Of a stretch of DNA of 64,000 bases, positions 16,075-32,860 are shown one piece after another; the stretch's first letter is position 1; every line of letters starts with the position of its first letter. Under the pieces are notes generated by a model that saw nothing but the letters and a program-made list of their open reading frames with translations, ran no database searches and had not been told where the DNA came from. The translations under genes were made by a program, and so were the position numbers. Origin of the DNA: Sinohyriopsis cumingii (taxonomy: Eukaryota; Mollusca; Bivalvia; Unionida; Unionidae); NCBI GenBank assembly GCA_028554795.2, contig CM068830.1:43449337-43513336 (forward strand). Reading direction: 5' to 3'.

Positions 16075-17035
16075 CTTGACATTGACTTATCAAGTGTCTG
16101 AACTGTAGGTTTATTTTAAGACTTGTCTGGTAAACTCAGGTCTGTTGTAAATTAAGTATCTCCGATTATTTACTGGAATCTGCTGGCTTAATTTTCAATT
16201 AACAAAAGTTATTGTCTACACAATCCGTTTTATCCGTCCGAATCCGGCAGATAAAACCCAAGAATGTCATAGATTTATTGACCCGGATTTCATACTCAAA
16301 CTCACCTTCCTGGCTGCGTAGTCAGTTTTTTTTTATTGCAAAATAATGGTAAAAACATAAAATTGTTAGATCTAAATGAAAAAGCAGCATTTCAAAATGA
16401 TTCGGCTTTACTTATAATTATTTTATTATAAAAATTTAATTAAGGAGATGGGATTAAATGCTAATGACTCATAAAAATGTAACAATTCGCATTTTTCTAC
16501 TCAACTTTCGGACAAGTCAGTTGGTGATTGCCTTGGCAGCTGCTCACAATGTTAAATTTATTGAGAAGTTAAAATTGAAAAAAAAGTGCCTAGACGGCCT
16601 TTATAAGTGTTTTCCGAATTTGTTTTAGTTTCTTTTATCTAATTATAAAGTGGCTTATTCCTTACTAAATAAAATAAATGTACAGTGATTCACAGCGTCA
16701 TACCACCATCACAACAACAACCACCACAATAATAATAATAATAATAATAGTGACAGCAACAACATCACTAATATTATTCCTCCCCTCCATTCTCTGCCTC
16801 ACTAGTATCACCCACCGATTTTACATTTGTTTTCTTGAAGCAAACGACAGCAGAATAAAACACGTGATAGATGTATTCGCATTACATGCGTGTTGGCTAC
16901 ATGACTAAACATTTCATTGCATGCGATTATGTTCCACGTGGCGGAAGAAGCACATTATGACACCTTTCCTTCCAGCATGACTACCAATACTGGTTGCATA
17001 AATTTGATGATTTGACTATATACACAAACACTATT
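16075..17035. other. Non-coding host DNA with a short trinucleotide tract
   Basis: No gene recognised. It holds a cac/aac/aat-rich trinucleotide stretch at about 16700-16755. Confidence 0.5.
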
Positions 17036-17039
17036 AAAT

Positions 17040-18960
17040 TAAACCGGGCAGTCGTACATCTGCGACCGGGTTGTCAATTACACCAGCAGTATTACATAAA
17101 AGCGGACATTAGTAGATCAAAGACTGGTTATCAACTAAATCTGCAGTATTTACTTGAACTGGGCATTCGTACATCTAAGGTCTCACTAAATAATTTCGTA
17201 TTTTGACACTCCCTAGGTTTTAAGGTAGAAGGCACGGATCTAATTATTACAAGCCTAGCGTTTACAAATTCATACAGAAGCTAAATCTGTAATGTCTTTT
17301 AGATTTACTTTGAGTTAGGCTTGGAAATTGGTTGGCTTGTTGGTGACTGCCTGTCACAGTTAGACGAGCATTGGAGATCAAGTGCGTAACTTGGGCTGCA
17401 AATGAGCAGCAGACATGGCTAACATTTTTACGCGCGTCTGCTACAGAGGTAAATATCTAAAAAATCGAGATGGTTGAGGGGTGATGAAAAGTATGCTAAT
17501 TTGTTATAGTACTAGTGAACTTTATTCATGCATAAGGCACATACTGATTCTTTTAGCTGCCTTGTCACAGGAAAATATGCAAAATAGCTCTTTGCTGTCA
17601 AAAATGAAGGTACAAATTAGGGGTTGTTGGCAGTGTTGGTTCAGTATAAAAGCCACCAGTTGCATCAGGAATTAACTTGATTGCCGCAGTCAAAGTCTCA
17701 ACATGTATGCTTTCTACAAAAATCATTAGTTTGTTTTTATTTGTATCTTCAGTGTAAAGTTATTCTCATTTTTCTGCAATAGGTCATTGTCGGATGAAAA
17801 TTCACCAGATAAACTGTCCAGTGAGACCTAAGACTGATGGTCAATTACACTAGCAGTGTCAACTTAGGCTGAGCATCCGAACATCTAAGACTGGTTGTCA
17901 ATAACATCAGCAGTCGGGTTTGATACCACAAAAATATTTGTATACCGCGGTACTTCTGAGCATACCGCCATCCGTACAGCGGTATACCGCAATTATATCA
18001 GGGACGCAAAAAAATGTATATTTTAGTCTGTCAATATCTGGAAATATATATTTTGCTGATTTATAGCAAAATGATGCCATATTATGTCAGTTTTACTGTT
18101 TGAACTTTTTTTTATTGAGATAAAATAAAATAAAATATTTTAGCTAAAAAGTCTTGCCCTTCCCCTAAAAAAATGTACACTGTCATTACCTTATAGAAAA
18201 CGAGTTAATTATGTATATGTTAACCGTTGTATTAGTTGTAACTTAAAAAGGATAACAAACGTGGGGGTAATTATGCTTACATCATAGCTGACAGAAAGAA
18301 AACAATTGTGCTCCTGAAAATCGTAGGATGATTCCCAGTTTTACAAACGAATATATGAACTTAACACATCAACATACACAGACAAACAACTAAAAATGAC
18401 ACTTTTGTTTGAATCCAAAATGTTTCCAAAAGTTGGATTTGTCCCCTAGTATATTTCACAACAGCCCATTTATTCACCACGAGACACCTGTCAAACATGT
18501 GATCATATATGTAATTATGTTTGCAAGATTCAAAATTGATTTTTAAACCGTTTTTAATAATAAAGACTGATTATCAATTAATTCAGCATTATTTACTTGA
18601 ACTGGGCGTTCGTACATCTAAGACTGGTAGTCAATTACATCAGCAGTGTCAACCTAATCTAGGCATTCGTACATCTAAGACTGGTTGCTAATTACCAGCA
18701 GTGTCAACTTAAACTTGGCATTCATACATCTGAGACTGGTGATCAATTACCAGCAGTGTCAACTTAAACTGGGCATTAGTACATCTAAGACTGGTTGTCA
18801 ATTACCAGCAGTGCGAACTTAAACTGGGCATTAGTATATCTAGGACTGGCTGTTAATTACCAGCAGTGTCAACCTAATCAGGCAATCGTACATCTGAGAC
18901 TGGATGTCATTTACCAACAGTGTCAGCTTAAACTAGGTATTAGTACATCTGAGACTAATC
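17040..18960. repeat. Interrupted minisatellite, unit about 55 bp
   Basis: Copies of a unit containing catctaagactggttgtcaa, accagcagtgtcaactt and aaactgggcattagta occur at 17040-17180, 17805-17915 and 18565-18960. Unrelated sequence separates them. The best block is 18600-18960, with about seven copies. The broken layout suggests later insertions into one older array. Confidence 0.8.
17941..17997. repeat. Palindromic TATACCGC cluster, possible transposon end
   Basis: Contains tataccgcggtac, then cataccgccatccg, then gcggtataccgcaa, all variants of one palindrome. Such motifs occur at the ends of some cut-and-paste transposons. I see no transposase ORF nearby and no matching second end, so this is only a candidate. 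It lies inside a break in the 55-bp minisatellite. Confidence 0.3.
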
Positions 18961-18969
18961 TTAATCGGA

Positions 18970-21900
18970 ATCTTACTCTATAATTATTTATCTGTGACTA
19001 ATCACTTATTGTATACGGCGATGGTCTGCAATTCGGTACTAAGTTACAAATGTTATTTGGTAAAAGCTGCGATATATTCTGGTTGATATTATTTTAAGAA
19101 CCCGAGATCGTGTCGATAAGACGGCCAATCAGAATTATACACATAAGATTAGGTGGGGCGGGACTGTCACTGAACATAAGAATACTCCTAGTACGAATCG
19201 ATGATCTTAAAACAAGTAATAGAACAGACTGAGAAGCAACAAGCTTTGTAAAATTCAACAAATAATTTATTTTCCTAAAATGCAAAGTGAAAATGTAAAA
19301 AAAGAGAACTTACGGTATTGCGAATTAAGTTCCAAATAAATCTAGAATTACAGACACAAGTCCTAATAATCAAAGTTCTAATAAACTTGAGTGAAAATCC
19401 AAATTAAATCCAACGCTGAAGGTGTTGATATGCCTGTTGTGGCCCGTATAATGCTGATGTGCCAACAGTCTTTTGATGGATCATAATAATACACTCAATG
19501 TATTAAATCCTTTTTTGAAATTTCAGAATAAATTCAAGTGTATTTCGAAGAATGTTATTTTATAAGAGCACTTTATATTTCCAGAGAGGAATCACTTGAA
19601 TTAAATAATTTGAATAAATAAATTCCAGCACAAATTATTGTTTGGACACAACAATAATACAATTGATTCTGCTTATCGCTTAAGGCAAGAATTAATACTT
19701 TTTTTCCAGGAACAAGATTATAAAATCATCTACTTGACCTCAGGTCACAATTATCGTTTTCTATATAAAAAAATACCTAATGGAAAATAACCTTGTAGAA
19801 ACTTTTTGATGTTAACAAAATAAAATCTTAGATATAACTAGAAGGTCTGATACTAAATAATAATATAGGATGTGGAATATATCAGGTATACCATGTATAT
19901 TTATAGGGGAATTCTAATAACCAAAATCTAGACCCAAATAAATATGTTTACTTCTATTAATAATGATCTTAATATTAAACCCATACATATATATAATGTT
20001 TTCGGTATGTACTAGTTGTTTACAGAATAAACAAATCAACGATTCAGGTCAAGTAGAAAATGAACTTGATTTTGGACAAGGTTAAGTCAAACATAAAATG
20101 TTACATTACAATAGCACATAATGAAACAAAACAATAAAATGAAAAACAAGTAAGAAACAATGTAAATCAAATATACATAACAACTCCCAAGGACGTCGTG
20201 TTCCTAAATGTGTTAGTTGCGATACAACAGAAAAACAACTTGAACTTTTACATCTTTTATCAGCTTGATTACTAGGAATCATGCACCATTATCGACATAA
20301 CGTTTAAGAAACAGATGCAAGTGTAAACAAAATATTTCATAAAGATAAAATGTTGTATTCATCAAAGTCCCAGAATCAAGTCAGCAAAACGTGAATTTAA
20401 TAAAATATACACAGAACGACATATGTGGTTTGTTCCGAATGATCGGAAATGACGAATCTTATACGTTTTTAATACGCCACATTTAAAGCGATGTTATGTT
20501 TGTAGCATATAACATAGTTTACGTTTTTTTTAAATCATATATAGTTGTACAGCGTGAAGGGAATTCAAGCAAACACTACTCTGAGATTATTGAGAACTCA
20601 TTTGAAGACATTCTAGAATGTATCATCGTGGCATATCATATATCTATGCACAGGTTCTGACCTCAGAGCGTTTTTCCATCGCTGAATCGTCCTTTGCTTT
20701 GTAAAACGTATTTACTCATATCCTTTGCAAGATTGATAATCTTAGCAGATAATAGGTAAATTTTGTTTAATGTAATAATGTACAGAAAGCCAATAAGACA
20801 CTTTGATAAGCAGAAAGGCACTAATAAGAAGCAGGTGTTTCTACATTATTTTTATTTGCGACATTTATGAAATGAAAATTCATCAACTTTGCCAAGCATC
20901 TTTCGAGTCTTAAGCAAGAACCGAGACGATTAACATTTTTCGACAGTTAATCTATAAATTGTTTTAATCAAAGACCCATCACGGAATTGATTCAATTCTG
21001 ATTTTTGGAAAGTCCAATATGTTTATCTATGAAACTATTTTTATTTTATTGTTTAAAAATTAAGATTTTGCAACTGGCATTGAGACGATAAACAACTGCA
21101 GTGTTGCTTTAATCTGCATGCAGTGTAACGTAGTTGGCTCATTATTGTTGGGCAGAATCTAGCTTACATTTGTTAGTTGTGATCATTTGTGTCACGAACC
21201 TCTACGAGGCGTGATGTTGTCTAGATCCATAAGAAATACATTTTTCACACATAAACATCAGTTTGTCAGTATTGAGTTTCCTTTTATAAAGTTATTATGT
21301 GTAAACTTGGCTCAGTTAAAGGCGGTATAATGATAAACCGCACGAAGAGTCTTACCGTGTGTATTTGCTTTTGCTTTAAGATAGCTAGGGGTCTTACATT
21401 TCAGTGAAATTGCTGGAAATTGGTTTGTTTTATTCGATCTGATACTTGGGGGTGGGGGAAATTTTCAATGCAACAATCAGTTAGACTGGTCGGCGTTTCT
21501 ATTTTCTTCTTAAAGTGCTAATGTCCACCACCATGATATATCTGTTCGTGAGTTCCATGTCATCATTCACAAGCTTAATCATTTTCATGACTCTGGCACC
21601 ACTTTTGTGTCTTATGTGGAACTGACAGATGCACTCAATTAGTTCTAAAAAAACATGCATGTGACAGGTCTCAAACACAAAAGGATTTCTTCCGAAATCG
21701 TTAGAGCTACATCTACGGCGTCTGTTGAAAAGGTTTACATGAAGCTATCGTCCACCTTTATTAACAAGAATGAAGAGTTATAAACAATACAACATACATT
21801 TAAGGTCTTTCTTCTTCTCAATAATACTGCCACCATAGATGTATATATTTTGATTATTTGAGTTCTAATTTTAATTCATTAAAATAAGACACTAACTTGC

Positions 21901-22090
21901 CCGTTACACGAAACGATGATTAGTTAGTATTTCGGAGGTGACTGATAGCATAACTTGAATTTTATATAAGTTGATTAGTTTAGCTTTAATTATTAAATGC
22001 AAGTGTAATTAATACCTTGCAAGTCAGGCAATTAAAGTGGACGCTTATGATCAAGTAATGTGATACGGTGAAGGAACACCTTATGTTGCA
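18970..22090. other. Non-coding host DNA
   Basis: About 3 kb AT-rich, with no recognised coding region, RNA gene or ordered repeat. Confidence 0.5.
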
Positions 22091-22091
22091 T

Positions 22092-22161
22092 ACATACATA
22101 CATACATACATACAATACATACATACATACATACATACATACATACATACATACATACATA
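22092..22161. repeat. (CATA)n microsatellite
   Basis: About 17 copies with one interruption near 22113. Confidence 0.95.
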
Positions 22162-22227
22162 CTATGCTTGTACGGCCATTGTAAGTTAAATTCATTACCT
22201 AAACAACAGTAATCTATAATAAAAAAC

Positions 22228-22365
22228 ATGCATGATTTTCAAACACTCATCTACATCATTGTCGTCGTCATCAGCAGCAGCAGCATCAAAAACAATATTG
22301 TCGTCATCATTGTCATCATTTTTTCATCGTCGTCATCGTCATCAGCATCGTCTTCTTGCTGCTGT
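22228..22365. repeat. Cryptic (TCA/TCG/GCA)n trinucleotide tract
   Basis: A mixture of tca, tcg, tcat and gca triplets. It gives Ser/Ile-rich frames on + that I regard as artefacts. Confidence 0.6.
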
Positions 22366-22369
22366 TGGC

Positions 22370-23190
22370 TCTTCAAAATACCGTCCAACTCGTATATATT
22401 TGAGGCATAACGGTATAAATTTTAACCATTGCTGTATATTTACTCAAATTAAGATATTATTTTGGACAATGATGAATGTAGTTGTAGACAATCAAATCAA
22501 AAGCAAATTTTGCATGTATTATTGAATGCAGAAAGCAAAGTCAATGTGAAAGGGAAATGATTCTGCATGTATTATTTGAATATATCAAAAAATCGAGTCA
22601 CCTTTGCTGGAACAGTGTTTGACAGACTGCTTCAATATCAAACGATCTTTTGAAAGAACTAGTAGAGTTACAATAGTATACTGTACCACAAAGACGTATT
22701 TACCTTCTTTTGTTGGCTAAACACAGCTGTAATTATTGTTGGTTTCAAAATGGTATCGCGAAATAGCATTAGATTCTACGTCTAAATATATATGAATGCA
22801 AGCAATTTATAAAATTGATGAAGATAATTTTATTTACAAAGTTTCAATTATTTCATGCTGTTACTTACTACGTTAACACAAATGATATGCATAATAATCA
22901 GCCTAGAATATCCAAGGCTCTCGAGTGGAATATATCATGGACATTTTGGAACACTATGGCATTTTCTTAAATTTAAAAACCGAATAATATTAAAAAGTTC
23001 TACCGTTTAAAGCTTGATTTTTCACATAGTTTGCGAACGAATGTTCTTGTGTGCCAATAATATGAAATATCTAAAAGACTGAACTAAATGATCAAAACAT
23101 ACACGGTCTTTTGTATAAAAAAATGTTATGAAGGACATATTCTTAAACAGAGGTCAATCTTTAATATGCCTAAAGGTGATTTGGTGCCAT
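22370..23190. other. Non-coding host DNA
   Basis: Nothing recognisable. Confidence 0.5.
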
Positions 23191-23194
23191 CTGT

Positions 23195-23470
23195 TTAGTT
23201 TTAGTACGAGTTTTGTAATTTGACTATATGTTGTTTTACGTACTGTACGAGTTTTTGCTATGTGAATATTTATTGTTTTGCGTACCGTACGAGTTTTGTT
23301 ATTTGACTCTATATATTGTCTTACGTACTGTACGAGTTTTTGTTATTTGACTATATATTGTTTTACGCACTGCACGAGACTTTGTTATTTGAATCTATAG
23401 AGTGTTGTAACTATTGTGCGAATTTTTTGTTACTCTATATGTTTTACGTGCTAAACGAGTTTTAAATGCC
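23195..23470. repeat. Minisatellite, unit about 55 bp
   Basis: About five copies of a unit with tttgactatatgttgtttta and cgtactgtacgagtttttgt. Confidence 0.75.
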
Positions 23471-23474
23471 TTCA

Positions 23475-24815
23475 GTTGTTATTTGCCTTGTTAACCTTTG
23501 CTATTGTGTTGAATGTCTCGTTTGTCTTTATTTAGTTCCCTTTGTTACCTGCTGCACTCTAATTCGTCTTCGAAATATTGTACTTTATTCATCTTGTCTC
23601 GCAAGGTTAACCCGAGAATCTTACATGCATGTTAGTAAAACGATAGATGCGATTCGTTCAGATTCAGGCCTTTTCCTGTGCAATTTGTAGCCAATCAGTA
23701 CTGAGTAGATATCTATCAATATACTAACCAGTTTTAAAGTAATTTCCCTCGGCCTCATTTTAAGAACACGATTTGCGATATTTGCAGAGAAAGGCCGTGA
23801 ATAATCTTTTGTCCTTGCTTTTAATGTAAACTGAAATTACACTGTTTCACTTGTTGTTTCAGGGTCATCTTTTGCTTTAGTCCTTTTTTTTTTAACTTCA
23901 ACTGTGACCAGTGTTAAATGAAAGAGTTTTGATTTCAGCCCACAAAGCTCTTTAATCTATGTAATGTTTATCTCATCCTTCAGAGTGAAGCAATAGCTTT
24001 TGTGACATATTAAACACCTTGTCCTTCGTGTAATAATTGGTATAAAAAACTTGATGTTCTCTTTCAAATCGGTGTAAAAGTTCTGAGTTTGGACATCATT
24101 ATACAATTAATCTGTATATATAATTATTAATAATAGTTTGAATTTTGCATTATACTAATTGTTACACAAAATTTGTTCCAATAAACGTCTTACATCGTCA
24201 CTTCTGTAATTCTAGATAGCAGAGTACCTTACATATATTTCACTTTTATCGTTCTGTTTTTCATCCTCACTAAAATCAAGTCTTCATCTATTATTGTTCT
24301 TCTAGAAAAATGGCAGCTCTTTCAGTCACTTTGAAAACTTCTTTGATATAGTTAAACAGTTTAATTTCATCTGATGCTTCTGTTCTGTTTATCGATGCAC
24401 TTTTCAAAATCTTTAGTGACTTTTTGTCTCAACGTTGTATCGAGTTCAAGGTATGATGTTAACCATGGTTGCTGACCAACCAAAACAACTCTGTGTATTT
24501 GTTTCAGTCTTACAGGCAATTATATATACAATTTGCATTTTTGCAGTGTATAACGTGTTGTATAACGTGTTTCTGTTTATTTCTCAACGCACAAATAATA
24601 TTAGTACTGATGATTGGTTCTCTTTGCTTGTTTCTTTAATGAATAGTGTCTGATGTTTGATAGATCTTTCATGTTAGGTGTTAGTTATTCCTGTGCTAGG
24701 CATTAAAATAGTAGTGTTAACTAGTTGGTCAACTTCTAAAAATGTCCTCCTGGTATATTTTGTAATATTCCTGCAAACATTTCTAAACTCTTCAAACATA
24801 TCGCAAAACATTAAT
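23475..24815. other. Non-coding host DNA
   Basis: Short open frames only, with no recognisable domain. Confidence 0.5.
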
Positions 24816-24817
24816 GT

Positions 24818-24891
24818 GAAGTGTAGAATTTTGAAGTACTGAAAGTTTAAAGTTGAAGTGTAGAATTTTGAAGTACTGAAAGTTTAAAGTT
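24818..24891. repeat. 37-bp perfect tandem duplication
   Basis: Two adjacent identical copies starting gaagtgtagaattttgaag. Lack of divergence suggests a recent event. Confidence 0.9.
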
Positions 24892-25554
24892 GAATGCATT
24901 TAGCAATTAAAGTTATCGCAGTTAAGCCAGAAAAGTCTTTGTGAAGGGTCACTCTGAACTTTCGTCGTTCATCTCCCCCCCCCCCCACCATGTCAGTGTA
25001 AACTTCAAAGGAACGATATTTCCGACCCGGTGAAATTGACCGGGGTATCTTAAAACGGTCTTTAGAAGAAAACATTGAGTTACCAACCCTAACCGCTTGG
25101 TAGGAACCTATGTCCACTTATCATATTTTCAAAGGGAAAATTGTCACGCACTGTCGTACACAGATTCTGAGCTGTCTAAATCTGATGAAAGAAATTGTTT
25201 CTTTGGGAAAGATTAGGGACCCTTGCCTACGATTGGGTAGAATAAATTAGGGCGTACACTTTAGAGCAATCTGACTTTAAAGTGACGACCCTAGTGTAAA
25301 TTCTTTAGTCTGGAAACTTCCTAGAAGAGGAAACTTTGTTTCGACACCGTGGAAGCCTCAGATTAGTGCTTTCCTCGTGAAACAAGAAAGGGACCAGTTG
25401 GTCGTCGTGTAAAAGGAAAGGCATGTTTAGTGCTAGGACGCACAAGTCCGGAGAAAATACAGCGACTAGGTACGCAATTTTAGTTTTACGTAATATTCTA
25501 TTATTTGATTGCTTGTTTTATGCAAATGTGTTTGCTATGACTAGGTTTCCATAT

Positions 25555-25730
25555 TATGTATCGTTTATTCAATTCATGGAAATGTGTTGATGTTAGAGTT
25601 GTTATGCAACTTACTTTATTCAATTTCATGGAGAGTGTTGATGCTAGAGTTATTATGCAATTTATTTTATTCAATATCATGGGAAGTGTTGATGATATAA
25701 TTGCTATGCAATTTACCTTTTTAATTATAG
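25555..25730. repeat. Three-copy tandem repeat, unit about 60 bp
   Basis: Three diverged copies containing agtgttgatgctagagttat and tatgcaatttactttattca. Confidence 0.75.
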
Positions 25731-25739
25731 AGTTATTAG

Positions 25740-28089
25740 TTCGTTGGTAGAATTGATTGCATGCGATCCAAATGTTCATATGTGTAGGATTTCATATGGT
25801 TATATGAAATAACTTCATTTATTGTTAGGATGATACAGATCATCGTGAGTTAACGATAATTACCTAACTATATCTGATTTTGTAACGCTTGGATAATCTT
25901 GTAGTTAAGGAATGCCGTGAGTTACATTTCTTTTAAATTTCATGCAATAGTAATCAAACATGTAGTAGCATATGTAAAATAATACGGTAAAATTTGGTAG
26001 ATGTTCACGTGGTATTTTAAGACTTGCCGCTGGAAACCGAGGTTAATGTCCTACCGTACGAAGTCAGAATTTACGCAGTTTGTGGATAGCCACAAGCTCT
26101 GAATAACTATTAAGTGAATTGTATATATGTCTATATAAAGTATACAGTATTATAGGGTAAATTTGTCCTTTAAGGAACAGATTTCGGAGAGAAGGACGAG
26201 ACAGACCGAAGACAGGAGTACGGGGAAAGAAAAGAAAGGAAGAAGGATGAGGTCAGAATAAAAGCACCAGGATGTCCATGAAGGGGCAGAACCCAGAGTT
26301 CAGGAAGGATGAACTAGGAGACGTTGATATACGATCAAAGCGAATGAAGGTGAACCAATTAATCGTGGACATTGCGCTCTCTTCACCTCTCGTTATGATG
26401 ATGTAATAAATCCAAATTGGACACACATGTTAAATTCTACTTATATAATCTAACTTAAATTTGAATTACCGTTTTAATTTGTTCTGATTAAATTTGTTAT
26501 ATTCTTGTCAAAGGGGACTCGTATTGTTTTGTTTCTCCCCAGTATTCTCGCTCAATTCTCTGTTGAAATTCCATTATTCTTTCACTCCCGCCGGGCTATA
26601 AGATCGAGGGAGGTCATCCCCTGGATAACGCAGCCAAACCCAATTAACCACCCCTCTTTCTCAGAGGGCGACGTTACAATTAGAATATCCCTTTATTACA
26701 TAGTAAACAACCTGATGATAGTTGAATGAAAAGTTTATAAATTTTAAAGATTTCAAATTGAAATTATATTCCCTATGAGCTCGACATTCAAGTCTAGCTA
26801 TTATGTGATCGTGGCCTTTATTCTAATTGATCTTTGTGCCGCAGATACGACAAATATTTGTTCTGTGGAAAATGGTTTTATCAACTTCCTCTGATAATAC
26901 CGTTGGTTTTCGTTCGTGGGCTTTAGTGCTAGACACGCGTGTCTTGCGAGTTTGCTCGGGGCATCGCAAACGAACTGAATGCAAACAATGCGTGTGTAAG
27001 TAATTGGTTTATAATTCTTGTGAGTTGGTTTTTAGAGTTATGAATTGACGCCAACAGGAAGATGCATTGCTCCTTTTTGATTGCTTTCAATTTCATATTA
27101 TTTATACTTAACCAGCTCACATTTTATTACAAATATAGAACATATACTTGACGTTAACAGCATTTGATGTTATGTATATTAAATTTATTCACTAGAGATA
27201 ATACCTTTTACAGAATTAGTTTGACCTTGACTGTTCGTTTTGCAAACACCAGGTGTTGACCTAGATCCTTACCGTGATTAAAAATTAGTAGCAACCACGG
27301 TAATAAGTTCTATTTTTATTTTGAAATGATTGGCTGTTGTCGAGGTCATGATTGGACTACGTGTTTAAAATGTAAAAAAAAATATTAAATTGTATTTCTT
27401 AGAGTAAAATGATTGGTTTTCGCCAGGGCCTCACTTGCTGTACGTGTATTTTAACAAGTAAATAATTTCGACGAGGTTCTGGAACATGATCACATGACAC
27501 CTTTTTGCGTTTAAGAATACGATATAACCTTTGTTTTGGAGAGAGATTCTCAGTAGTAGTTGGGCTCTTACACTGGAACTTGTATGTTGCGCTGTTTGAA
27601 GTTATTTCAAATTACTTAGATTCAAAAGGATTAATTCTTTTTTTTCTCTGTAAAATATGCGTGCTCATATGAAATTGTTGAACAAGGACAGATTTTATAA
27701 AAATGGATTCAGATATTCAAAACCGGAGTGATATGTATAATTCAACACTACAGATTACAGCATACATCATCATCTTCCATCTTGGATTCTTCGTCGGGAC
27801 TCGAACTTGAAATCATTAGAACGTTTTGTTATTAGGACTACTAAAATTTGTATTCGTGGATTATTCTCGGATTATTTTTGGATTTGATTCTTAAAACCCG
27901 TAAGTTTATATTTTTTCATTTTTCCAGAATTTTTCCAGGGAAATAAATTATTGTATTTCTTCAAAGCTTGTTGTTTTCTCTCTTTCTTATGTTACTGTGT
28001 ATTCGAGCCTAAACACGTAACATAAGAATTATTAGCTCGTCTTAAGGATAAGTTTGAATGTTAGCTGGAATATTTCAGATTTTTTTTAA
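25740..28089. other. Non-coding DNA upstream of a gag remnant
   Basis: No gene recognised. Because an isolated gag follows at 28.1 kb, this stretch may contain the 5' LTR and leader of that element, for example near 27.5-28.0 kb. No second LTR copy was found to prove it. Confidence 0.35.
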
Positions 28090-29335
28090 AAAAAAATTGA
28101 ATTCCCCATGTTTTTGAAATATTGAGTGAAATCGGCAAGCTTTTTAAAACATTTCATCAAAGTGGAAATCTTTCTTTCAAATGCTACCCAGGAGCAATTG
28201 AATCTTTACAAAAAAGACGAACTGATTCAAGTTGATAGAAAATACGACCATTCTGAGGTAAAGGCTTATTTAACGAAACAGGAAATAGGAAACATTTTGG
28301 TTCAGTACTTGGTAGAAAATAATGTTTTGGATAAAAGTGCTTTGGTTTCGATCAGTAAATCTGTATCATACTCTGGCATAAATGTAAAGGAATTACAATT
28401 AAAATACAACATGGAATTGGAGTTGAGGAAGCTGGAACTTCAGAAAGATAAAGAAGAAAAACGATGCAAATACAGATGTGATTGGAGAAAGAGAAAGAAC
28501 AAATGAAATTGGAGAAAGAGAAAGAACAAATGAAATTGGAGAAAGAAAAAGAACAAATGTTATTACAAAAAGAACAAATAAAAAGAGAGAAACAAAAACA
28601 TGCAAATGAAGGTAGATAAGGAAGAAAAAGAGAAAGAAAGACAAATGCAGTTACAGAAATAACAAATACAGTTACAGAAAGAGCAAATACATTTACAGTT
28701 GGAGAAAGAGAAGTAAGAGAGGGAATATCAATGTAGAATGAAAGAAATGGAATTGGCAAGTGAAAATCACATTCATACTTCAAATTCAAATGTTTTGATC
28801 TTACAAAGAATATTAGAGTAGTGCCCCCTTTCAGACAAAAAGAAGTAGACAAATAGTTTGGTTATTTTGAAGAAGTTGCTGAAAATTTGAAATGGCCAAG
28901 GGAGCATTGGACTCAGTTATTACAATGTGTACTCACCGGTAATGCTAGTGATATTTACCATTCACTGTCAGTTCAACAAAGTGATGACTATGATACGGTC
29001 AAAGAATGTATCTTAAGGGTTTGGGAGTTAGTCCCTGAAGTTTATCGGGAAAAATTCAGAAAAGAAGCTGGACAAACTCATGTCGATTTTGCAACCAATT
29101 ACAACCCATTCTAAAACTCAAACATGGCACAACATCTAAAAATCAAACTTCAGAGAAGCTTGATTCAAGATCCTTGTCTATTACTACGTGTACTTATTGC
29201 AAGATAAAAGGACACGTTATTTCTGATTGCTACAAATTGTAAAATAGGCATCAGAATCAAGACAGACCTATTCCAAATGCTCTTATTTCTAAGAGGTCAA
29301 GATCACGTTCATGTATTGAAAGCAATACATTTGTT
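28090..29335 (+). pseudogene. gag: gag remnant with SCAN-like domain and zinc knuckle
   Basis: Three successive pieces of one gag protein can be read on +. (1) An N-terminal helical part (28126-28506) rich in Leu, Lys and Glu, running into a Lys/Glu-rich coiled coil with tandem kleqlek-type codons to about 28720. (2) A SCAN-like capsid helix domain at 28887-29114 with the sequence WPREHWTQLLQCVLTG. (3) A CCHC knuckle, CTYCKIKGHVISDC, at about 29190-29231. Frame changes and stops separate them. No protease, integrase or RT follows, so only the 5' part survives. It is the closest in-window relative of the gag at 7.7 kb. Confidence 0.7.
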
Positions 29336-29494
29336 GGGTTTATTGAATAATATAAAATCTAAAACAATAGTTAAAGCTTTGATATAATTTTTTTTTTATA
29401 AAAAAAAACAAACTCAATTTGGCCTTTCCAAATTTCTTTTGAACTCTTGTTGTTTTGGTGATTTATTTTCGTTAATGATCACTTATCCTATTAA

Positions 29495-29635
29495 TGTTTC
29501 TCATTATTAATACCCTTTCTCATTATTAATACCCTTTCTCATTATTAATAACCTTTCTCATCATTAATACCATTTCTCATTATTAATACCCTTTCTCATT
29601 ATTAATACCCTTTCTCATTACTAATATCCTTCCCT
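29495..29635. repeat. (TTTCTCATTATTAATACCC)n tandem repeat
   Basis: About eight copies of an 18-19-base unit with a few single-base changes. Confidence 0.85.
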
Positions 29636-29797
29636 TAAAATGTGAAAATGCAGGATCAGCTTAAGATTCTTTAATAAGTTTAGAGTTGCTAATCTGTCAA
29701 CCATGTTTTATACACACACATAACTAACAGGTGTACTACAGGTACTACAGAGGGTTTTATGGGAGTGGCATGAAAAGAGTTATCTGAACTATTAACA

Positions 29798-29935
<138 letters not shown>

Positions 29936-30390
29936 CGGTACCATTTATTAATATAAAAAATGTCTTGGGTTTTTGATAACACAGGAAATAAATATTTCTA
30001 ACTAAAATTATAAAACTTTACTTCCTTATAGCGACATTTAATATCTAACTAAATAATTTTAGTGACAACCTTTATGGTTTCTTTTGAATTTTGTTCACTT
30101 TCCTTGAATAGTAGAATGCCTCGGCATGACATTTATTGCGTATCTCTTAACTGATATGTGGAATCTTTTTGTGAGCTTCAGAGCTATTTTGTTACACTAC
30201 TGTATATGTCATTTTTAACAAATGTTTTGTGCTTTGATGTACATGTTCGGAAAATTCCTTAGACAAAATTAGAATAAAATAAATAATTCAACAACAGTAT
30301 TAATGAGGCAAAGTAAATATTTTGATACAATAGCAAAGCCCGAAAGGACACACACGCACACACACAGAGAGATATATATAACCTTGAGAT

Positions 30391-32860
<2,470 letters not shown>
